A DNA stretch of 64,000 bases from an uncultured Sphaerochaeta sp. (GTDB taxonomy: Bacteria; Spirochaetota; Spirochaetia; Sphaerochaetales; Sphaerochaetaceae): NCBI RefSeq assembly GCF_963676285.1, contig NZ_OY781063.1, positions 1,054,001 through 1,118,000 on the forward strand, in the 5' to 3' direction. Below are positions 25,890 to 34,535 of this stretch, piece after piece. Every line of letters begins with the position of its first letter. Positions within the stretch are counted from its first letter, which is position 1. The translations under genes and the position numbers were made by a program. The notes under the pieces are model-generated. The model ran no database searches, was not told the DNA's origin, and saw only the letters and a program-made list of their open reading frames with translations.

Positions 25890-26783
25890 CTAATTATAGT
25901 GCACCCACTTTCTCTGGGCTATCATTTGCAATGCTGTGATGAGCATGATTATCAGAAGCAATACCACCACGATGGTGGATCCATACCCCAAGTCTCTTTC
26001 AACGAATGAGGATTCGTAAAACAGGAAGACCAAGGACTGTGTTTTATAGAGTGCGGGGTTGGATCGTTCCATCACCATGAAAATGGTATCAAACACCTGC
26101 ATGGCAGCTATCATCCTGGTTACAATGACAAAGAACAGGATGGGACTAATCATAGGGACCGTTATGTGGAGGAAGCTTTGCACTGCACTTGCACCGTCCA
26201 AGTCAGCCGCCTCGTAATAATCTTTTGGAACCTCCTGCAATCCAGCGAGGAAGAGGATCATATTATATCCGATATCGGACCAGATACCGATGATTGCAAT
26301 GGAAAATACTGCAATACTTGGATTTGATATCCAGTTGATATCCAGATTAAACAGGTTGTTGATCAATCCAAACTCTGAGTTGTACAACCAGCGCCATACC
26401 ATTGCGATTGCCGCTGGGGCTACCACCATCGGCATGAAGTAAATCGTCCGATATACAGATCTGCCTATAATTTTCCTATTCAACATGACAGCAAGTACCA
26501 AGGCAATGAAAACAGAAAAAGGCACCTGTGCGATGGTGTACTTGAGTGTATTGATAATTGACTGGAGCACAGCTTCATCTGAGAACAGTTTCTGGAAGTT
26601 CTTGAATCCAATAAAAATATTCCCTCTCCCAAAATCACCTGTCTTATGGAAACTTTGGTAGATGGTAGCAATCATGGGGATAATATTTAGAACCAGTAAT
26701 CCGATCACCGTGGGAAGGATCAAGGCCCAACCCCAAAAAAAAGTGTTCGTGGCTGTTGCTGAGCGTAATGAACGATGTTTCAT
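25890..26783 (-). CDS. CUT1 ABC transporter permease (MalF family)
   Basis: 297-residue membrane subunit. The EAA loop reads YYEAADLDGASAVQSFLHITVPMI, and the family pattern FIGFKNFQKLF is present near residue 60. It partners the MalG-like protein of 25050-25880. A strong intercistronic hairpin separates it from the upstream binding-protein gene, which would lower permease yield relative to the receptor. Confidence 0.92.
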   Translation of the reverse strand: MKHRSLRSATATNTFFWGWALILPTVIGLLVLNIIPMIATIYQSFHKTGDFGRGNIFIGFKNFQKLFSDEAVLQSIINTLKYTIAQVPFSVFIALVLAVMLNRKIIGRSVYRTIYFMPMVVAPAAIAMVWRWLYNSEFGLINNLFNLDINWISNPSIAVFSIAIIGIWSDIGYNMILFLAGLQEVPKDYYEAADLDGASAVQSFLHITVPMISPILFFVIVTRMIAAMQVFDTIFMVMERSNPALYKTQSLVFLFYESSFVERDLGYGSTIVVVLLLIIMLITALQMIAQRKWVHYN

Positions 26784-26803
26784 ACACGTATCCCTTACAG
26801 TAT

Positions 26804-26831
26804 CCCGGGTAGGAGCAATTACCTACCCGGG
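26804..26831 (-). terminator. Intercistronic hairpin between CUT1 binding-protein and permease genes
   Basis: CCCGGGTAGG (26804-26813) and CCTACCCGGG (26822-26831) form a perfect 10-bp stem with an 8-base loop. In the leftward transcript no T-run follows, so it should act as an mRNA 3'-end stabiliser or weak stop. On the plus strand TTTTCTTTC follows the stem, but no rightward gene ends here. Confidence 0.7.
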
Positions 26832-26848
26832 TTTTCTTTCTGTGAATT

Positions 26849-28123
26849 CTACTCCTCAGCAAGAATCTCATTCATCTGTCTTGCAGCTTCCTTACATCCA
26901 GCTTCCATGGTCATCTCCTTGGACCATACCTTCAGCATGACATCAAGTACTGCATTCTCCCACTTCACAGTATTCCGTGAGAAGGGACGAATAACCATGT
27001 CATCCTGCATGTTCAGGTACGCCTGAAGATTGAACTGGGGAACACTGTTCTTCCACTTCTCACTGGTGTCCTTGTATGCAGACATGGTGATACCGAGCTC
27101 TGCCTGTTTGAGTTGTCCTTCCTCAGACCCGAAGTACTCAACCAGTTTCCATGCATCATCGGCACGAGGAGTATCAGCTGAGATTGCCCAACCAAGACCA
27201 TTATAGATTGACGCTCTGCGTCCGGTTTTCTTATTCAACGGAAGCATGGCAACATCACAGTTGTTATAGCTGTACTCATTATCACGGAAGGCAGCGACCA
27301 TCCATGAACCTTGCATAGTCATGGCCGTCTTTCCTGACTGCAGCAGTACATCCTCACCACTCTCACTCATGACATGCTGAGGAGGCATCAGATCTTCATT
27401 AATCATCTTCTCCATCCATTTCATCGCCTCAATGGTATTCGGATGATCCATGCCTGACTTGGTCTTGTCTTCAGAGATTACATATCCGTTATTGCTGTAA
27501 ATCAGATTGTACCACCCTGCTTGGTTGTTTGAGTTCACATTGGTAAACCCATAGACAGATCCATCAGCCTTTGTCAATTTCTTTGCAGCTTCGTATAGAT
27601 CGTCCCAGGTCCAGTTCTCATCAGGATAGGCAACTCCTGCTTCATCAAACAATGTCTTATTATACCAGAGTGCAATGGTATCGATATCCTTGGGAACCGC
27701 ATAATACTTCTTGTTATAGGTATACAAACTCCAGATATCCTCGGGGTAATTGCTTGGATCGATGAGGGAGCTCTTTGCGATTCTGTCGGTTACATCGAGC
27801 AACATGTCGTTGGACATATAGCGCTGGGATTCATTGGAGTGCATCCAGAATACATCAGGAAGAGACCCGCCCTGTGCTCCTGCGGAGAGCAGTGTCCAGT
27901 AGTTGTTCCAATCAACAACTTGTACCTCAGCTTTGACGCCTGTCTTGGCAGTGAAATCATCAATAATCTGCCTGATACCAGGTTCCTGATTTGAGTCCCA
28001 AATCATGACTGACAAGGGCTCAGATGAGCTGGCAACAGCCTTTTTCTCTGCATCTCCAGCAGCGAACAAGATAGCACTTGCCACTATTGTGACAACCAGA
28101 AGCAAAACAATCCTTTTTTTCAT
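26849..28123 (-). CDS. CUT1 extracellular sugar-binding protein
   Basis: 424-residue receptor of the MalE-like (SBP_bac_1) family. The signal peptide ends SAILFAAGDAEKK without a lipobox cysteine. The mature domain begins LSVMIWDSNQEPGIRQII and has the family feature ALWYNKTLFDEAGV. AGGAGG precedes the ATG. It is the first gene of the transporter set. Position with GH4 suggests a galactoside oligosaccharide ligand, by inference only. AGE epimerase lies upstream on the same strand, with 230 bp of control region between them. Confidence 0.9.
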   Translation of the reverse strand: MKKRIVLLLVVTIVASAILFAAGDAEKKAVASSSEPLSVMIWDSNQEPGIRQIIDDFTAKTGVKAEVQVVDWNNYWTLLSAGAQGGSLPDVFWMHSNESQRYMSNDMLLDVTDRIAKSSLIDPSNYPEDIWSLYTYNKKYYAVPKDIDTIALWYNKTLFDEAGVAYPDENWTWDDLYEAAKKLTKADGSVYGFTNVNSNNQAGWYNLIYSNNGYVISEDKTKSGMDHPNTIEAMKWMEKMINEDLMPPQHVMSESGEDVLLQSGKTAMTMQGSWMVAAFRDNEYSYNNCDVAMLPLNKKTGRRASIYNGLGWAISADTPRADDAWKLVEYFGSEEGQLKQAELGITMSAYKDTSEKWKNSVPQFNLQAYLNMQDDMVIRPFSRNTVKWENAVLDVMLKVWSKEMTMEAGCKEAARQMNEILAEE

Positions 28124-28170
28124 AAAAACCTCCTAGGTTTAATGGAACCAAGTTAATTACCTATGCATTC

Positions 28171-28297
28171 TGTTCATAGAGAACAAATATCAAAAATTTT
28201 TAGTAAGTAATTACTTAGCATTACATTAATCCTAGGATAGTTTACAGATAATACCATGTAGAAATGTTACGAATACATGTAAAAATGTTCATAGTAC
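28171..28297 (-). promoter_or_regulatory. Control region of the CUT1/GH4 operon with AraC-like direct repeats
   Basis: Two related 15-mers, AAATGTTACGAATAC (28262-28276) and AAATGTTCATAGTAC (28283-28297), match at 11 of 15 positions and are offset by 21 bp, two helical turns, as AraC proteins prefer. The 9-mer TGTTCATAG recurs exactly at 28171-28179, there forming the dyad TGTTC-N5-GAACA. A perfect 14-bp palindrome TAAGTAATTACTTA lies at 28204-28217. The adjoining AraC gene at 22641 is the likely binder. No gene is visible in 28124-28353. Confidence 0.5.
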
Positions 28298-28353
28298 AAA
28301 CAGCATAATGAAGAAAAGAGACTTAACAGTTTGTGGGAAATACCTAATTCTTT

Positions 28354-29535
28354 CTATCGTCTTAGTTTATCAATTAACTCACAACAAACCAGATACATTC
28401 TTGGAATGTGGAATGGTCCTTTGTACATACTTCCCTTTAATGGTGTGGAAAGGGTGTTGTCTCGATGGAGGTACCCAAACCACTCGCCATACTCTTCATC
28501 GAGAAAATGAGTCTTGATGTATTTGTCTACTTGTTCAAATTGATGCAGATACTCCTGCTTCCCATTCATACTGTAGGCAAGTAGGTTTGCAATGGCTGCT
28601 TCACACTGAGGCCACCAGAATTTCATGTCATGCCAGTACTCGGTTGCACTCTTTCCCAGGGCATCACGGAAGTAGATGATCCCACCATACTCTTCATCCC
28701 AACCACGGGCAAACATCCAGTCCAACATCGTCATACCAAGGTGTGTAAGTTCGACATCACCACCCCGCCTCTTTGCTTCGGCGAGAATGAACCATGCGCC
28801 TTCTATAGCGTGCCCTGGGTTCAACAATCTGCCTTCGAAATGATCCAATTGCAACGTCCCATCAGGATTACACTGCTCTACTACCACTTTGAGTTCTGGA
28901 CGGACAAAAAAGACCTCAATCTCCTTGATGTATCCATCAATGGAACGAGTCAGCTCCTCGCTCTTCTCAGGAAGTGCTTCTCTCAATTCACTGACGGTAT
29001 TGAGAAGAATCATAGGAAGACCAAACCCCTTGCTCTCTCGCTCAAACTTGGGAACAAGCATACCTGGTTCCTGAAGATATCGTTCAACCTTCCTAAACAA
29101 CTCATACGCCTTCATTGCATATTCAGGTTTATCAAAAGCCCTGCTATAGGCAGCAAAGCCGAGGATGGCAAAGGTCTCACTGAATACGTAGCGAATGCGC
29201 TTCACTACAGGATTTCCCTCTTGGCTCACCCGGAAATACATGCGTCCGTCAGAGGGGTCGAAACAGTGATTTTCAATGAAAGATACCAAGGAATCACACA
29301 ACTCGCGGTATTCACTCCGCTTCTCCATCTGACGGTATGCTGTTGCATATACCCACAGTGCACGACCTTGGAACCAAACCGACTTCTCCGTCTCAAGCAA
29401 AGTCCCATTACGGTCTAAACCTGTATACAAGCCTCCATGTGTTTTATCAAATCCATATTGGAGCCAGAAGGGCAATACACTCTCCAGAAGCGTATTTTTG
29501 TAGTCGTGATAGAGTTGGTCAAATTTCTGATTCAT
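28354..29535 (-). CDS. AGE-family epimerase/isomerase (N-acylglucosamine 2-epimerase-like)
   Basis: 393-residue (alpha/alpha)6-barrel enzyme. YTGLDRNGTLLETEKSVWFQGRALW near the N terminus, the catalytic-site segment LNPGHAIEGAWFIL and FWWPQCEAAIANLL are typical of the family, which interconverts C2 epimers or aldose-ketose pairs such as GlcNAc/ManNAc, glucose/mannose, or cellobiose epimerisation. The sequence does not decide among these. No sialic acid genes are near. It lies upstream of the CUT1/GH4 operon in the same direction and may serve the same sugar, but a separate control region intervenes. Confidence 0.87.
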   Translation of the reverse strand: MNQKFDQLYHDYKNTLLESVLPFWLQYGFDKTHGGLYTGLDRNGTLLETEKSVWFQGRALWVYATAYRQMEKRSEYRELCDSLVSFIENHCFDPSDGRMYFRVSQEGNPVVKRIRYVFSETFAILGFAAYSRAFDKPEYAMKAYELFRKVERYLQEPGMLVPKFERESKGFGLPMILLNTVSELREALPEKSEELTRSIDGYIKEIEVFFVRPELKVVVEQCNPDGTLQLDHFEGRLLNPGHAIEGAWFILAEAKRRGGDVELTHLGMTMLDWMFARGWDEEYGGIIYFRDALGKSATEYWHDMKFWWPQCEAAIANLLAYSMNGKQEYLHQFEQVDKYIKTHFLDEEYGEWFGYLHRDNTLSTPLKGSMYKGPFHIPRMYLVCCELIDKLRR

Positions 29536-29644
29536 AGATATATCCTCATTTCTTGTATTCTACTCCTTGATGCTTGCATTGTCATTATGATTCTTTGAAA
29601 AACTGCTCCTTGATTTGCCCATCCTCCTATGCCATGATAGCACC

Positions 29645-30388
29645 ATGCATACAAAACAGAGTTTAATCAGGGACCTGGAACAGATGGGTCTTGACCCAAA
29701 AGGAACGGTACTAGCCCACTTCTCATACAAGAGCTTAGGCGAAGTTGAGGGAGGCCCCCAGACCGTAATCGATGCCATGGTCACCTATATGAAAGATGGT
29801 TTGATGGTATTTCCCACCCATACCTGGAACACAGTAAACAAGGATCAACCCTATCACAGTGTCAATGACACAGAGAGCTGCATCGGCATCATCCCAGAGT
29901 TGGCAAGAAAGGATGGACGAGGCCATCGTAGTGCACATCCAACCCATTCGGTAGCAGCGTTCGGAGCAGAAGCAGAAGCCTTCATTGCCGACGATCATAT
30001 GCAGAATACTCCCTGTGGCCGTACAGGATCGTGGGGGAAGTTGCTTGATCGCAATGCAACCATTCTTTTGGTTGGCGTGGGACTCAATCGGGACACCTTC
30101 TTCCATGGAGTTGAAGAGTGGCTGGATATTCCTAACAGGTTGAGCGAAACGATGAATATGCTCTTCACCAGACTTGCTGATGGCACACTTATTCCTACCC
30201 CGGTCAAGAACCATACAGCACAAGTAGGAGAAAACTTTCCTCGAGTGGAACCCTATCTGAGAGAAAAAGGCATACTCAAGGAAGGAACGCTTGGGGATGC
30301 AACAGTGCGCTACCACAAGACCCAGCCAGCCTATGAAGCTGTGAGGGATTTGTTGCTGAAGGATCCAGATCTGTTTGGGGTACGATAG
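29645..30388 (+). CDS. AAC(3)-family N-acetyltransferase-like protein
   Basis: Cytoplasmic protein of about 247 residues of the aminoglycoside 3-N-acetyltransferase fold. DGLMVFPTHTWN, the active-site-like RSAHPTHSVAAFG and NTPCGRTGSWGKLLDRNATILLVGVGLNRDT are characteristic. Relatives such as YokD are not proven resistance enzymes, so resistance should not be assumed. The start at 29645 (MHTKQSL) fits family length; a longer frame opens at 29615, and neither start has a good ribosome site. It is a lone rightward gene among leftward operons. Confidence 0.8.
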   Translation: MHTKQSLIRDLEQMGLDPKGTVLAHFSYKSLGEVEGGPQTVIDAMVTYMKDGLMVFPTHTWNTVNKDQPYHSVNDTESCIGIIPELARKDGRGHRSAHPTHSVAAFGAEAEAFIADDHMQNTPCGRTGSWGKLLDRNATILLVGVGLNRDTFFHGVEEWLDIPNRLSETMNMLFTRLADGTLIPTPVKNHTAQVGENFPRVEPYLREKGILKEGTLGDATVRYHKTQPAYEAVRDLLLKDPDLFGVR

Positions 30389-30404
30389 CTCTGACAAAGA
30401 GGTT

Positions 30405-31412
30405 TTACTCAGGAAATGCTGAACTCTCGCTGATCACCAAGTGCAAGGGAGCAAACTTCCTTGCACCCTCAAGAGAGTGTTTTTCCAACATTTGAGAAAG
30501 ATACTCAACGGCAAGAGAGCCAAGTTCCAGACGCTGGTTCGACCAACGCGTCCAGTGCTCATGCCCACCTAACCAGTCATCTTCCAGCACAGCACCCCAG
30601 ACATCCTGTCCAAGCTTCATCCCCATACGCTGTAAATCGCGTTCAAAAGGATCCAGCAAGAAGATACGGTCAAAGACAGCCACCTGACACTCCTTGACCA
30701 GGTTAAAATCATCATGACTCAAACGGTAGTGCTCATCAGCATCAACCACATGAACGGTGATCCCCCGTTTCTCAGCGGCAGCAAGCAAGAAGGAACGCTT
30801 GTCCTTTCTCGGTTCCCGTTCTTGTTCCTTCGTCTCAACATACACAAGGCACTGTTTCCGACATACAAGGGCAAGATGGTCAACCATCTTCTCAATGACC
30901 TCTTGGTAGGCGAAAGTCACCCAATGGGTATGTGCTTCGGCAACCTCACGTCTTCCGACAAACACCAAGGGGAAGTGGGCTTTCACCAAGCGTTCAACGC
31001 CCTTGTCATCGCGGTTCACACCCATCATGACAGCACCATCGGCAAGCGCAATCCTGCTCGAATTCTCTTCAGTGGGGCGGTTGTTCAGAATCAGGATGTC
31101 ATACCCCAATTTTTCAGCAGTTTCCTGGATTCCCACAAAGAACCGATAGTATTCATTCTCAGACTCTACGGGGAACATCGGCTCATACGTAAAGACGGCA
31201 ATAAGGGTAGTTGATCCACTCTTGAGCTTTCTTGCTGCCATGTTGGGCACATAGCCCAACCGTTCAGCACACTCAAGAATTTTCTCCTTGGTCTGTTTCC
31301 CCACACGGATACTCTTGCCGTCCTTACCATTGAGAACAGCAGAGACTGATGCATATGATACGTGGGCCTCTCTGGCAACATCTTGCAGTGTGACCCGTTT
31401 GAACGTTTTCAT
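30405..31412 (-). CDS. LacI-family transcriptional regulator
   Basis: 335-residue repressor: HTH VTLQDVAREAHVSYASVSAVLNG at the N terminus, hinge helix NMAARKLKSGST, then a sugar-sensing domain of the periplasmic-binding-protein type with less conserved sequence. It overlaps the FAD oxidoreductase gene by four bases and ends the leftward CUT1 operon that starts at 35831. A clean LacI-type palindrome at 35851-35868, just upstream of that operon, is its probable target. Confidence 0.9.
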   Translation of the reverse strand: MKTFKRVTLQDVAREAHVSYASVSAVLNGKDGKSIRVGKQTKEKILECAERLGYVPNMAARKLKSGSTTLIAVFTYEPMFPVESENEYYRFFVGIQETAEKLGYDILILNNRPTEENSSRIALADGAVMMGVNRDDKGVERLVKAHFPLVFVGRREVAEAHTHWVTFAYQEVIEKMVDHLALVCRKQCLVYVETKEQEREPRKDKRSFLLAAAEKRGITVHVVDADEHYRLSHDDFNLVKECQVAVFDRIFLLDPFERDLQRMGMKLGQDVWGAVLEDDWLGGHEHWTRWSNQRLELGSLAVEYLSQMLEKHSLEGARKFAPLHLVISESSAFPE

Positions 31413-32770
31413 CCCAAAAATGCTCCTGCAGTACGCAGTTTAGCATGTAAAACGTCCATGGGTATATGAAAAAGGTCCTTTCCTGTCTCGATGGCTACTG
31501 CAACGGCAGTGCCAGCACCCTGCCCGATCGCCCCACTGGAGGGACTGACACGGAGGCTTGCATGAGCTGCGAACTCGCAGCTGATGTTCCTTCCTGCGGC
31601 CAATACATTACTCACCTGTTCATTGAGCAGACTTCCCAGAGGAATAGTGTAATACCCACCATCCCTAAGGAAACGGGAATCAGTTGCAGCCCCGTCGGGG
31701 GAATGGATATCGATGGGATACCCACATGCTGAAATGGCATCATCAAAAACTCTCTCAGAAAGCAAATCCTCTACAGAGATTCTATAAGACCCCTTCAGAC
31801 GGCGAGAACTTCGAACCCCGATACGTGGTCCACTATAGGTCATTCTTGCCTGCTCAAAGCCTGGGATATGTTTCTTGAGGAATCCATACAGCTCCCAAAC
31901 CTGGCGCCGACCTTCCATCTCTGCTTCACTGAGCTGGATGGGATCAACTGGATTCTTTTCCAAGACCCGAGTCATATTCACGATGACCTCATTCTTGGCA
32001 TTGGTCTCAAAACAGAGCACAATATCTCGATCAAACGTAATTTCTCCTGTTTCCATGCCTTGGCGCATGATATCCTGGAAACCGGAAAAGGAGAGTCTGC
32101 TTGCCCTATGCTGAATTCCAGGGTTTGGGGACAGGAAAGGGAACAGCTCGACATTTGTGTCCATCAAGTTCCTGATCGTCTGGATATCGACATCAACAAG
32201 CTTGAAGTTCATCGTCATTGGCTGGTCCTTGCCGTCCTCTTCTCTGCCCTGTTCGAAGGGGATGCCTGCCATGGCAATCAAGTCTGCATCCCCAGAAGCG
32301 TCAATGAAATAGGAAGACGAAAGGGTGAAAAGGTTTCCAGCGCAGAGACAGGTAATGCTCTTCAGTATTCCCTGATCGGTCACAGCCTTCACGATTGTGG
32401 TATGGAAGAGCAACTTCACTCCTGCTTCCTGAACCATCAATTCCAACTCTCGTTTCATACCTTCAGCATCGAAGGGGGTGACTGTGTAGGTATACCCCGT
32501 GGAATCAGGAATATGCCCAACCGAGAGGCCTTTTCCCATCAATCGCTGTATCATTTCATCAGGCAGACCACGAACCACCTGAGTCTCTCCTGCATGGAAT
32601 GTCATCATGGGACCCGTTCCTCCGGCAGTGAGACTTCCCCCGAGGAAGCCTTCTTCCTCGATAAGCAACACGCTGAGCCCTTCCCTTCCGGCTGCAATAG
32701 CCGCCATGCTGCCAGCGATCCCTCCGCCGACAACAATCAAATCATAGTGTGTATCATAGAGTGCATTCAT
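31409..32770 (-). CDS. FAD-dependent oxidoreductase
   Basis: Cytoplasmic flavoprotein of about 453 residues. The N-terminal FAD site YDLIVVGGGIAGSMAAIAAGREG is followed by LLIEEEGFLGG and TAGGTGPMM. FIDASGDADLIAMAGIP and the C-terminal LAAGRNISCEFAAHASLRVSPSSGAIGQGAG follow the FAD_oxidored family (PF12831-like). The ATG at 32770 with AAGGA upstream is preferred; an open frame to 32896 runs into the permease gene. It sits between the CUT1 permease and LacI genes, so it probably oxidises the imported compound. The substrate is unknown, and no glycosidase is in this operon. Confidence 0.85.
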   Translation of the reverse strand: MNALYDTHYDLIVVGGGIAGSMAAIAAGREGLSVLLIEEEGFLGGSLTAGGTGPMMTFHAGETQVVRGLPDEMIQRLMGKGLSVGHIPDSTGYTYTVTPFDAEGMKRELELMVQEAGVKLLFHTTIVKAVTDQGILKSITCLCAGNLFTLSSSYFIDASGDADLIAMAGIPFEQGREEDGKDQPMTMNFKLVDVDIQTIRNLMDTNVELFPFLSPNPGIQHRASRLSFSGFQDIMRQGMETGEITFDRDIVLCFETNAKNEVIVNMTRVLEKNPVDPIQLSEAEMEGRRQVWELYGFLKKHIPGFEQARMTYSGPRIGVRSSRRLKGSYRISVEDLLSERVFDDAISACGYPIDIHSPDGAATDSRFLRDGGYYTIPLGSLLNEQVSNVLAAGRNISCEFAAHASLRVSPSSGAIGQGAGTAVAVAIETGKDLFHIPMDVLHAKLRTAGAFLG

Positions 32771-32784
32771 GTAATTATCCTTAT

Positions 32785-33615
32785 TTATTTCAATCCCGTG
32801 TTTACCATGGCATCGGTGACTTTCTGCTGGAACAGCAGATAGACCACCATGATCGGTAAGATCGACAGGGTAGTTGCGGCCAACTGCAGATGCCACTGAG
32901 GTAACCCATAGGTATCATTGAAGTTGGTCAAAGAGAGTGGAAGCGTAAAATTTTCCAATGAGCTAATGAATACCAGCGGCTCCAAATAGGTATTCCAAAC
33001 AGCAATGAAGGCCAGGATGGCAACAGAACTGAGTACAGGGGTGGCAACTGGGAGCATAATCTTCAAGAAGATGCCCAGAGGGTTCAACCCATCGATTCTC
33101 GCAGCCTCTTCCAACTCATTAGGTACCGTTACATAGAACTGCCTGAGCATGAAAGTCGAAAAAGCTCCCTGACTACCAAAAATTGGCAACAACATCAGAG
33201 GAACCAAGGTATCCAAGGCGCCCCATCCCCGCATCTGGAAGAAAAGGGGTATGATGGTTACCTCGATAGGCATCATCAGTGCTGTCAGGAGAAGCAGGAA
33301 TGCAGCATTACGTAAGGGAAACCGCATTCTCGCAAATGCATACCCTGCCAATGCTGCAAGCAAGACATTGCCTGCAGTCCCTACGAAGGCAACAGCCAAC
33401 GTATTGAGGTAGTGCCGTGCAAAGGGCTGAACAGTAAAAATATCAAGATAATTCGAGAAAGCCCAAGAGGTCGGAAGCAATCTTGGCACACCAAATATCT
33501 CAGCACTACTGTTGAGTGAGTTCACAACCATCCACCAGAATGGATAGACGAACAAGAGGGTCAGCAATGCAACAAGCAAGGCATAGGGAGCCTGTTTCAA
33601 ATACTTACGATTCAT
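32785..33615 (-). CDS. CUT1 ABC transporter permease (MalG family)
   Basis: 276-residue membrane subunit. The EAA loop reads LEEAARIDGLNPLGIFLKIMLPVATP, and the C terminus ends QQKVTDAMVNTGLK as in MalG-like subunits. It overlaps the upstream permease gene by 11 bases and lacks its own clear ribosome site, suggesting coupled translation. It forms the channel with the product of 33605-34507. No ATPase gene is nearby. Confidence 0.92.
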   Translation of the reverse strand: MNRKYLKQAPYALLVALLTLLFVYPFWWMVVNSLNSSAEIFGVPRLLPTSWAFSNYLDIFTVQPFARHYLNTLAVAFVGTAGNVLLAALAGYAFARMRFPLRNAAFLLLLTALMMPIEVTIIPLFFQMRGWGALDTLVPLMLLPIFGSQGAFSTFMLRQFYVTVPNELEEAARIDGLNPLGIFLKIMLPVATPVLSSVAILAFIAVWNTYLEPLVFISSLENFTLPLSLTNFNDTYGLPQWHLQLAATTLSILPIMVVYLLFQQKVTDAMVNTGLK

Positions 33616-34507
33616 AGAAGGAGATCCTTTTTCTGGAGAACCACTGCAGGGCGGTCAAGACGAGTACAATAAGAAACAGTACTACAGCCAGGGCTGATGC
33701 AAAGCCTGTATCGAACATACGGAACGCCTGATGGTAAATATAGTAGACCATTACCATGGTGGACCCCTCCGGTCCCCCATCGGTCATTAACTTGATGGTA
33801 TCAAAGACACGCATCGATCCTATGATGGTAACAATGGCAACCATCATGACAGTGGGCATCAGCAGAGGAAGCTTTATCTTGAAAAAGAGCGTAAAACGCT
33901 TTGCTCCATCAATACGGGCTGCCTCAATGACATCGCCTGGCATATTGAGCACAGCACCCATGAAGATGAGCACGTTCATTCCCAAGTTCTTCATGACCCT
34001 GTTGACGATGACACTGGCCATCGCCCACCCTTTCTCAAAGAGCCAGTTTGGCCCTTCTATCCCAATGAGGGAGAGGAACCAGTTTATCGGTCCTGCGTCC
34101 CCTCCTTGCAAGAGATACTTCCAGACAATTGCCCAGGCCACCCCGCTGGTGACCACAGGCAAGAAAATGATTCCCCTCACAAACCTGGTTCCCATCTTCC
34201 CGCCCCCAAGATAGAGAGCGAGCAAGAGGCTGAAGACCAGATTGAGCGGTACCACACCTGCACTGAAGATCAAGGTATTTACCAGTGACTTGGAGAACAG
34301 CGGGTCTGCGAACAACAGGCGAAAGTTCTCAAGCCCGTTAAACACACTTGTTCCAAAGAGCAGATTCTTCTCTTGTACACTGTACAGGAACACCGAAACC
34401 AGTGGGAGCAGGACGAAGAAAACGAATCCTGCCATCTGTGGGGTTATGAATGCCCATCCAATGATGGCATCCCGCCGATGATTTGCTTTCAAGGAATGTT
34501 GTTTCAT
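33605..34507 (-). CDS. CUT1 ABC transporter permease (MalF family)
   Basis: 300-residue membrane subunit. FNGLENFRLLF near the start of the periplasmic loop and the EAA loop VIEAARIDGAKRFTLFFKIKLPLL place it with UgpA/MalF-like subunits. It follows the binding-protein gene after 28 bp, and here no intercistronic hairpin is seen, unlike in the other binding-protein operons of the window. Confidence 0.92.
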   Translation of the reverse strand: MKQHSLKANHRRDAIIGWAFITPQMAGFVFFVLLPLVSVFLYSVQEKNLLFGTSVFNGLENFRLLFADPLFSKSLVNTLIFSAGVVPLNLVFSLLLALYLGGGKMGTRFVRGIIFLPVVTSGVAWAIVWKYLLQGGDAGPINWFLSLIGIEGPNWLFEKGWAMASVIVNRVMKNLGMNVLIFMGAVLNMPGDVIEAARIDGAKRFTLFFKIKLPLLMPTVMMVAIVTIIGSMRVFDTIKLMTDGGPEGSTMVMVYYIYHQAFRMFDTGFASALAVVLFLIVLVLTALQWFSRKRISFYES

Positions 34508-34535
34508 TCGTCCATACTCCTACCCGCCTTACTTA

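Noticed and set aside
28308..28517. Open frame of 69 codons opposite the AGE 3' end
   Set aside because: Weak start, overlaps a real gene and a control region, no conserved features visible.
28630..29418. Open frame of 262 codons on the plus strand
   Set aside because: Antisense to the AGE epimerase gene; no ribosome site or motif.
31868..32842. Open frame of 324 codons on the plus strand
   Set aside because: It lies antisense to the FAD oxidoreductase, which has a clear FAD site, ribosome site and operon context; the antisense product shows no family motif.
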